Shown piece after piece: positions 8,558 to 13,545 of a DNA stretch of 13,545 nucleotides. Within the stretch, counting starts at the first letter, position 1; each line of letters starts with the position of its first letter. The position numbers were made by a program, and so were the translations under genes. The stretch is from Sulfidibacterium sp046706345 (GTDB taxonomy: Bacteria > Bacteroidota > Bacteroidia > Bacteroidales > F082). The stretch is taken from positions 1 through 13,545 of the forward strand of contig JBJKPL010000160.1 of NCBI GenBank assembly GCA_046706345.1. Reading direction: 5' to 3'. The notes under the pieces were generated by a model. That model had not been told where the DNA came from, ran no database searches, and worked only from the letters and a program-made list of their open reading frames with translations.

Positions 8558-8609
8558 TTTTCCGGCTGTTCCTGCAGGCTGCTTCAGGAGCCCTGTAACT
8601 GCCGGAGAA
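8558..8609 (+). other. Imperfect stem-loop after the nuclease gene
   Basis: An outer 9-bp stem (8558-8566 with 8601-8609, one G-U pair) encloses GTT/AAC and a second stem CAGG-CT/AG-C-CCTG (8575-8580 with 8589-8595). It begins 14 bases after the nuclease stop. No T-run follows, so it is not a classical intrinsic terminator. It may still stabilise or end the upstream transcript, as it lies just before the candidate promoter of the kinase operon. Confidence 0.35.
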
Positions 8610-8638
8610 TTAAAGCAGGATTTCTGAGAAAAATATTT

Positions 8639-8646
8639 TACTTTTG
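8639..8646 (+). promoter_or_regulatory. Candidate promoter -7 element for the kinase operon
   Basis: TACTTTTG matches the Bacteroidota TAnnTTTG consensus exactly and lies 45 bases before the ATG at 8692. No good -33 TTTG is seen at the expected distance, so support rests on the -7 motif and its position in a 148-base intergenic gap. Confidence 0.4.
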
Positions 8647-8691
8647 CTTGGTTAGTAACTGAATTGACTTCGTAAAAATTAATTCCTGTCT

Positions 8692-10188
8692 ATGGCTGAA
8701 AAAAAGTACAACATCCTTCTGGTGGATGACAGACCTGAAAACCTGCTTACCCTGGAAGGGATTCTGGACAGTCCTGAATTTAACCTGGTGAAGGCCTCCT
8801 CCGGAAACGAGGCTCTGGGGCTTCTCCTGGAATATAATTTTGCCATCGCGCTCATTGACGTGCAAATGCCCGGCATGGATGGTTTCGAAACCGCCGAGAT
8901 CATGCGAAGCAGTGAACGTACCAAACACATTCCCATTATTTTTATAACGGCCATCAACAAGCAGCGGAGGCATATCTTTCAGGGCTATGAATCCGGAGCC
9001 GTGGATTACCTCTACAAGCCGCTGGATCTGGAGATCCTGAAAAGTAAGATCTCCGCTTTCATCGAATTTTTTAAATACCGGGAAGCGCTGGAGGAGACCA
9101 CCCTGAAATTGCAAAATACCATCGAGCAGCTCAACCAGGCCAAAAACGAAGCCGAAGAAGCCAACCAGGCCAAGAGTGCTTTCCTGGCTTCCATGAGTCA
9201 CGAGATCCGTTCGCCGCTGAACGGGATCATCGGCATCGCGGAGCTGGGCCTGCTGGATAAGAGTATTGATCCGATGCATGCCGAGCGATATCTCGACATC
9301 AAAACGTCCGGCCAAAACCTGCTGGAGATCATCAACGGCATTCTGGACATCTCGAAAATAGAAGCCGGTAAGCTGGAGCTGGAAGAAATCGAATTCAGCC
9401 TGCGAGACATCATAGAAAAAGTCTTTAAGATTGCCCGGGTTCATGTGAAAGACAAAGAGGTGGAACTGGTGGTGGATTTGGATCCCGGCATTCCCGACAT
9501 CATCATCGGCGACCCGTTGCGGTTGCGCCAGGTGCTGACCAACATACTCAGCAATGCCGCCAAATTCACCGAAAAAGGTCACATAAAACTGAAGGTGGAA
9601 GCCCTTGATCTGGTGGAAGAGCAGCTCCGGTTGCAGTTTTCGGGAGAGGAAACCGGCATCGGCATTCCCAAGGAAAAACAAAAATCATTGTTTCAGCAAT
9701 ATGTGCAGGTGGATTCTTCCGTGGCCCGACAACACGGGGGTACCGGACTGGGTCTGAACATCGCCCGGAAACTCGTGAGCCTGATGGGCGGCGACATCAC
9801 CCTGGAAAGTGAAGAAAACAAAGGCAGCAAGTTTGGCTTTGCCCTGAACCTGATCACCGGCGAACAGGTGGTGGATTATCAGAAAATCGCGCTGGCGAAA
9901 AAATTTAAAAATAAAAAAGTCCTCCTGGCCGACGATTACAAGGACTGCCGGGCGGGTTTTATGAAACTCATGGATTTCTGGGGGATCGATGTGCGCCTGG
10001 CCGGAACTTTGGAGGAAGCCTGCCAGCTGGCAAAAAATGAAGACTTCGACATTTTGTTTATCGATTTTACTATCGAAAACAAAGAACCCGAAGAGATCAT
10101 CTCCCGCCTGTCCGACTCGGACATGAAAAGCGAGGTCGTTTTCCTGACGTCCTCCCAATCCAGCATCAAGATCGACCGGATCAAGTAA
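8692..10188 (+). CDS. Soluble hybrid histidine kinase, N-terminal part (REC-HisKA-HATPase-partial REC), ended by in-frame TAA
   Basis: This 498-residue product has no membrane segment. REC1 spans 5-125: acidic pair Asp12/Asp13, phospho-acceptor Asp56 in LIDVQMPGMDG, Thr86 and Lys109 (YKP). A short coiled coil (~128-160) leads to HisKA, with His170 in FLASMSHEIRSPLNGIIG. The HATPase domain has N-box NILSNAAKFT (284-293) and G2 box HGGTGLGLNIA (348-358). Its G1 box reads EETGIGIP, with Glu320 where the family has the ATP-binding Asp of DxGxG. A second receiver begins at ~408 (LLADDYKD, Asp458 in LFIDFT, Thr487 in FLTS) but is cut by TAA at 10186-10188. The next codons in the same frame supply the missing end of that receiver, so the ancestral gene very probably ran to 10740. 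Two-component kinases of this kind pass phosphate from His to Asp on receivers. The 18-base gap to the next kinase suggests a shared operon. Confidence 0.88.
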   Translation: MAEKKYNILLVDDRPENLLTLEGILDSPEFNLVKASSGNEALGLLLEYNFAIALIDVQMPGMDGFETAEIMRSSERTKHIPIIFITAINKQRRHIFQGYESGAVDYLYKPLDLEILKSKISAFIEFFKYREALEETTLKLQNTIEQLNQAKNEAEEANQAKSAFLASMSHEIRSPLNGIIGIAELGLLDKSIDPMHAERYLDIKTSGQNLLEIINGILDISKIEAGKLELEEIEFSLRDIIEKVFKIARVHVKDKEVELVVDLDPGIPDIIIGDPLRLRQVLTNILSNAAKFTEKGHIKLKVEALDLVEEQLRLQFSGEETGIGIPKEKQKSLFQQYVQVDSSVARQHGGTGLGLNIARKLVSLMGGDITLESEENKGSKFGFALNLITGEQVVDYQKIALAKKFKNKKVLLADDYKDCRAGFMKLMDFWGIDVRLAGTLEEACQLAKNEDFDILFIDFTIENKEPEEIISRLSDSDMKSEVVFLTSSQSSIKIDRIK

Positions 10189-10209
10189 TCCGGACAATTC
10201 AACTTCATC

Positions 10210-10740
10210 GTGAAACCCGTCATGCAACCCGATCTGAAGAACTTCCTCGAAGGCAAGACATCGGAAACCCTGGTGAAGGAAGAAATTGAAAAGGTTTTCC
10301 ACAGCAAGCAGATCAGCACGGATGCCGTCACCAAACAGATCAACATTCCCTTTTCCAGTTCCCGGGAGATCCTGATCGCCGAAGACCAGCTCATCAACCG
10401 CAAGGTGGTGACCCAGTTCCTGCAGAAAAAGGGATGGCAGGTTCATTCCGTGGAAAACGGAAAAGAAGCCTTTGAGCTGGTGAAAAAAGACCCGATGCGC
10501 TTTTTTATGATCCTGATGGATGTGCAGATGCCCGTGATGGATGGCTTTACCGCCACGGTGAACATCCGAGCATCGGAAAAAGGCAGCCAGCGGCATGTGC
10601 CCATCATCGCCATGACGGCGCTGGCCATGAAAGGCGACAAGGAAAAGTGTATTGCTGCCGGCATGGACGATTACCTCACCAAACCCATCAACCCCGACGA
10701 ATTGTACGAAATCGCCGAAAAATATCAGCAAGACGAGTGA
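10210..10740 (+). CDS. C-terminal fragment of the hybrid kinase: end of REC2 plus complete receiver REC3 (probable pseudogene part)
   Basis: This open frame is in the same phase as the preceding kinase and begins right after its stop. Translated from 10189 it reads SGQFNFIVKPVMQPDLKNFL, the beta5-Lys-Pro-alpha5 end of the interrupted receiver. A linker (~35 residues) and an intact receiver follow: ILIAEDQLINRKVV with the acidic pair, ILMDVQMPVMDG with the phospho-acceptor Asp, AMTA and TKPINPDEL with the conserved Lys. If translated on its own it could start at GTG 10210 or ATG 10222, but neither has a visible ribosome-binding site. Such a product would be a single-domain response regulator with a useless N-terminal tail. 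The likelier reading is one REC-HisKA-HATPase-REC-REC gene of 683 codons including the stop (8692-10740) broken by a nonsense change or a base error. The stop at 10738-10740 is 18 bases before the next gene. Confidence 0.75.
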   Translation: MKPVMQPDLKNFLEGKTSETLVKEEIEKVFHSKQISTDAVTKQINIPFSSSREILIAEDQLINRKVVTQFLQKKGWQVHSVENGKEAFELVKKDPMRFFMILMDVQMPVMDGFTATVNIRASEKGSQRHVPIIAMTALAMKGDKEKCIAAGMDDYLTKPINPDELYEIAEKYQQDE

Positions 10741-10758
10741 TCAGCAAATTTTCAGTTT

Positions 10759-13545
10759 ATGAAAGAGACCGACAAGAAGGATTTTATTGACTATAATGAA
10801 GCAAATCAATGGGAACGCCTAAAATATTCCCTGCGTACCTGGCGTAATATTGGCGTAGGTAAATCATTGTTTATCTGGTTCCTTGCCATTTCTTTTTTCC
10901 CGCTGGCGGTGGTAAGTTTCATCAATTTTCTGAATGCTTATCAGGGACTGACCATTGTGGCCATCAAATCACTGAACTCCTCCTCCCAGCTCCGGCTGAA
11001 ATACATCTACACCTTTTTCGACGAAGCCAGTGACTATCTAAACATCAACTCCAGTACACCACAGAAAAAGCATCAGTTCCTCACCCTGGCCGAGGCGTAT
11101 CATCAAAGCAAAATGAGCCCCGAGAAATTTGTTCAGTCCGCGCAATGGAAAAAGATCACCCAACCCCTGACTGAGGAGATCGAACCCTCGCTCAAACTCC
11201 AGGGTTTTTATGATCTGATCTTTCTGGATCCGCATGGCAACATCCTCTTCCGTACCAAACCGGACAACGACCTGGGCGAGAACCTCTTTCAGGGGCGCCT
11301 GAGCAACAGTCTGTTTGCCATCACTGCCCGCAAAAGCATGGAAGAGAACAAAATGCTTTTCTCGGACCTGGAACATTACGGGCCCAGCCTCGGGACCATT
11401 TCGGGATTTTTTACCGTGCCGGTTTATCAGAACGGGCACATGGTGGGGATCATGGCCCTGCAGATCTCCGTCAGCAGCATCAACAACATGATCCAGCAGG
11501 AAGCAGGCTACGGAAAAACCGGAGAGGCCTTCCTCATCGGCAGCGACCTGTTGTTGCGGTCGTCCACCCGTTTCGGCAGTGAAAAAGACATTTTAAAGGA
11601 TAAGATCGTCAACAAAAAAACCCAGGAATGGGTCGATTACCTGCAACACCGTGATGACAAGGCGTATCTGAAAGCCAACGAACTGGATGAAGAAAAGGTG
11701 ACGACCTATGATGCCAACGAAAAAGGCAACTATGTCCTCGGCATCTACCGGAATCTGACAAAGCTCGAAAAATACGGCATTCACTGGGCACTGATCGAAC
11801 AGATCTCTCATTCCGAAGCGTTTGCTTATGCCCGGAAACTTTCCAAGATGGTGAAGATCAGTTTCCTGATCACCATCCTGGTGGTGATCTTTATCTCCAT
11901 CCTGGTGACACGATGGTTTGTCAATCCGATCAAACAACTTTCCTCCTGGGGAAAGAAGATCTCTTCCGGCCATTTGGTGGAGCAGGATGTCAAGGCTCCG
12001 CAGAATGAAATCGGCGAAATGAGAGATACTTTCAACAAGCTGGTGAATGTGCTGGTCAGTTATGCCGATGTGGCGAAACTTGTGGCCAAGGGCGATTTTT
12101 CCGAAACGGTCCAGGAGCGGAGCGAAGAAGATGTACTGGCCAAGTCGCTGAACCAGATGGTTGAGAGCTTCCGGTCGGTGGTGGATCAGGCCAACCGCAT
12201 TGCCGAAGGCGATTACAACACCATGATCAAGCCGCGTAGTGACACCGATGCGCTGGGAAAAGCCTTGTACAAAATGACGGAAACCCTCCGGAAAAATGCC
12301 GAGAAATTCCGCAATGAAGACTGGGTGAAAACCGGGCTCAACGAGCTTGATGGCGTGCTGAAAGGCAAAGCCGACATCGGGGAACTCAGCCAGGGTATCA
12401 TATCCTTCTTTTCGGGTTATCTGGGGGCCCAGGTCGGGTTGATTTATCTCCACAACGAAGAGGAAGATTTGTTGAAGCTCGCTGCCACCTATGCCATTCC
12501 CGCCGACAAGGAAAATATTCTTCCCGATTACAAACCCGGAGTGGGGATGGTAGGACAGGCTTTTGTCGACGGCAAACGGATCATCATCAGCAACAAAGAT
12601 ACCCGGATCCCGCTGGTGGACCTGGGGCTGGGCAAAAAAGAACCGCAAAACCTGGCGCTGGTGCCGTTCTCGTTCGAGAACCACGTGGTCGGGGTGATGG
12701 AGATTGGTTCTGTCAATGCCTTTACACCGTTGCAACTGCAGTTTATCGACCTGGCGGTGCAGGATCTGGCCGTGGCCATCATCACGCTGAACTCCCACCT
12801 GAAAGTGCGGGAACTGCTGGCACAGACCCAGGAACAGGCCAAGATCCTGGAAGTACAACAGGAAGAGCTGCGCCAGGCCAACGAAGAATTGCAGGAACAG
12901 ACCGAAGCGCTGAAACATTCGGAAGAAAATCTGCAAACCCAGCAGGAGGAGCTCAAGGTCACCAACGAAGAGCTGGAAGAACGAACCAAAGCCCTGGAGA
13001 TCCAGCGCGACGCCATCAAAAAGAAAAATCAGGAACTCGAGGAAGCCCGCCGGGAAATCGAGAAAAAAGCCGCCGACCTGGAACAGGCCAGTCGTTACAA
13101 ATCGGAATTCCTCGCCAACATGTCACACGAGCTGCGTACCCCGCTGAACAGCATCATCGTGCTGTCGCAGTTGCTGGATGAAAACAAGAACCAGCACCTG
13201 AGTGAAAAGGAACAGGAATTTGCCCGTACCATCAATTCGTCAGGGATCGACCTGCTGAATCTGATCAATGATATCCTCGATCTTTCCAAGGTCGAGGCCG
13301 GCAAGATTGAGCTCAATATCGAACCCCTGTATTTGCAGGATGTTTCGGGTTTCGTGGAAAGCAACTTCAAACCCTTGCTGGAACGGAAAGGGTTGGATCT
13401 GGTGCTGGAGACATCAAAAGAAGCTCCCGAATACATTGAAACCGACGTCCAGCGGGTACAGCAGGTGATCAAGAATCTGATCTCGAATGCCATCAAGTTC
13501 ACCGAATCGGGGAACATCACTTTTAAAATTGGGTTGGAGAAGGAC
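10759..13545 (+). CDS. Membrane-bound sensor (hybrid?) histidine kinase: dCache-like, 3x HAMP, GAF, HisKA (3' truncated by window)
   Basis: The frame is open from ATG 10759 to the window edge (929 codons). A 35-residue cytoplasmic start precedes TM1 (36-60). Residues ~61-366 form a periplasmic sensor resembling a double Cache domain: FYDLIFLDPHGNILF is a PAS-like strand set, and YGKTGEAFLIGSDLLLRSS starting at 251 resembles the 'GETYLVG.D.LMRS' motif of chemoreceptors and cyclases. TM2 is at ~367-389. Three HAMP-like units follow at ~388-434, 435-478 and 479-516, then a GAF domain (~518-672). A ~100-residue Glu/Gln-rich coiled coil (~679-778) leads to HisKA with His790 in FLANMSHELRTPLNSI. 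N-box NLISNAIKFT (906-915) begins the HATPase domain. The G1/G2 boxes and any receivers or Hpt lie beyond the window; the long coiled coil before HisKA is typical of large hybrid kinases. It senses an unknown extracytoplasmic ligand and possibly a cytoplasmic one through GAF. It follows the soluble kinase by 18 bases. Confidence 0.93.
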   Translation, partial: MKETDKKDFIDYNEANQWERLKYSLRTWRNIGVGKSLFIWFLAISFFPLAVVSFINFLNAYQGLTIVAIKSLNSSSQLRLKYIYTFFDEASDYLNINSSTPQKKHQFLTLAEAYHQSKMSPEKFVQSAQWKKITQPLTEEIEPSLKLQGFYDLIFLDPHGNILFRTKPDNDLGENLFQGRLSNSLFAITARKSMEENKMLFSDLEHYGPSLGTISGFFTVPVYQNGHMVGIMALQISVSSINNMIQQEAGYGKTGEAFLIGSDLLLRSSTRFGSEKDILKDKIVNKKTQEWVDYLQHRDDKAYLKANELDEEKVTTYDANEKGNYVLGIYRNLTKLEKYGIHWALIEQISHSEAFAYARKLSKMVKISFLITILVVIFISILVTRWFVNPIKQLSSWGKKISSGHLVEQDVKAPQNEIGEMRDTFNKLVNVLVSYADVAKLVAKGDFSETVQERSEEDVLAKSLNQMVESFRSVVDQANRIAEGDYNTMIKPRSDTDALGKALYKMTETLRKNAEKFRNEDWVKTGLNELDGVLKGKADIGELSQGIISFFSGYLGAQVGLIYLHNEEEDLLKLAATYAIPADKENILPDYKPGVGMVGQAFVDGKRIIISNKDTRIPLVDLGLGKKEPQNLALVPFSFENHVVGVMEIGSVNAFTPLQLQFIDLAVQDLAVAIITLNSHLKVRELLAQTQEQAKILEVQQEELRQANEELQEQTEALKHSEENLQTQQEELKVTNEELEERTKALEIQRDAIKKKNQELEEARREIEKKAADLEQASRYKSEFLANMSHELRTPLNSIIVLSQLLDENKNQHLSEKEQEFARTINSSGIDLLNLINDILDLSKVEAGKIELNIEPLYLQDVSGFVESNFKPLLERKGLDLVLETSKEAPEYIETDVQRVQQVIKNLISNAIKFTESGNITFKIGLEKD

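Noticed and set aside
8638..9681. 347-codon minus-strand open frame opposite the soluble kinase
   Set aside because: It is a shadow of the REC-HisKA-HATPase coding sequence and has no own motifs.
9685..10731. 348-codon minus-strand open frame opposite the soluble kinase, crossing the TAA at 10186
   Set aside because: It is an antisense shadow with the same Phe/His/Gln-rich composition; both sense-strand pieces carry well-conserved kinase and receiver motifs.
11593..12936. 447-codon open frame on the minus strand opposite the membrane kinase
   Set aside because: It mirrors the third-position bias of the plus-strand kinase, has no recognisable domain, is rich in Phe/His/Gln/Leu as antisense shadows are, and the plus strand is clearly coding throughout.
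12800..13090. Repetitive CAGGA/GAAGAGCTG-like sequence suggesting DNA repeats
   Set aside because: It reflects heptad-repeat coiled-coil coding (EEL, NEELEE) in the kinase linker and not a nucleotide repeat array.

Overview
The window looks like chromosomal DNA from a member of the Bacteroidota, of roughly even base composition and probably an environmental lineage. Four things point that way. Rho carries a very long, low-complexity insert between its N-terminal helical domain and its RNA-binding domain. The Mur ligase tail has the 'DFAHAP' form of the peptide ligase Mpl. An AddB-like Fe-S nuclease has a degenerate helicase half. Three promoter candidates match the Bacteroidota -7 consensus TAnnTTTG. 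I cannot name a genus.

Layout. (1) Positions 3-413 (+) hold the C-terminal end of an Mpl-like peptidoglycan-recycling ligase. It runs convergently into rho (473-2365, -), and a perfect 14-bp hairpin at 421-451 between them can serve both strands. (2) Upstream of rho is a 364-base gap with a good promoter for rho. Beyond it on the same strand is an NAD(P)-dependent sugar-epimerase-type short-chain dehydrogenase (2730-3743, -). (3) Divergent from that gene are a long-chain acyl-CoA/acyl-ACP synthetase (4015-5664, +) and, 62 bases on, a 938-residue AddB-type PD-(D/E)XK nuclease (5727-8543, +), probably co-transcribed. (4) From 8692 to the window edge is a two-component signalling operon. First comes a soluble hybrid histidine kinase (REC-HisKA-HATPase-REC-REC) interrupted by an in-frame TAA at 10186-10188. 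After an 18-base gap comes a large membrane-bound kinase (TM, dCache-like sensor, TM, three HAMP units, GAF, long coiled coil, HisKA, start of HATPase) that runs off the window.

How they fit together. The left part is housekeeping: wall recycling, transcription termination, lipid activation and DNA repair. The right part is signalling. The membrane kinase and the soluble multi-receiver kinase are close enough to be co-translated and probably belong to one phosphorelay. The soluble kinase, however, has a nonsense codon inside its second receiver and a D-to-E change in the ATP-binding G1 box, so it may be decaying, may have been split into two polypeptides, or may carry a sequencing error. This is the most notable anomaly in the window. 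I found no mobile element, CRISPR array, tRNA or rRNA.
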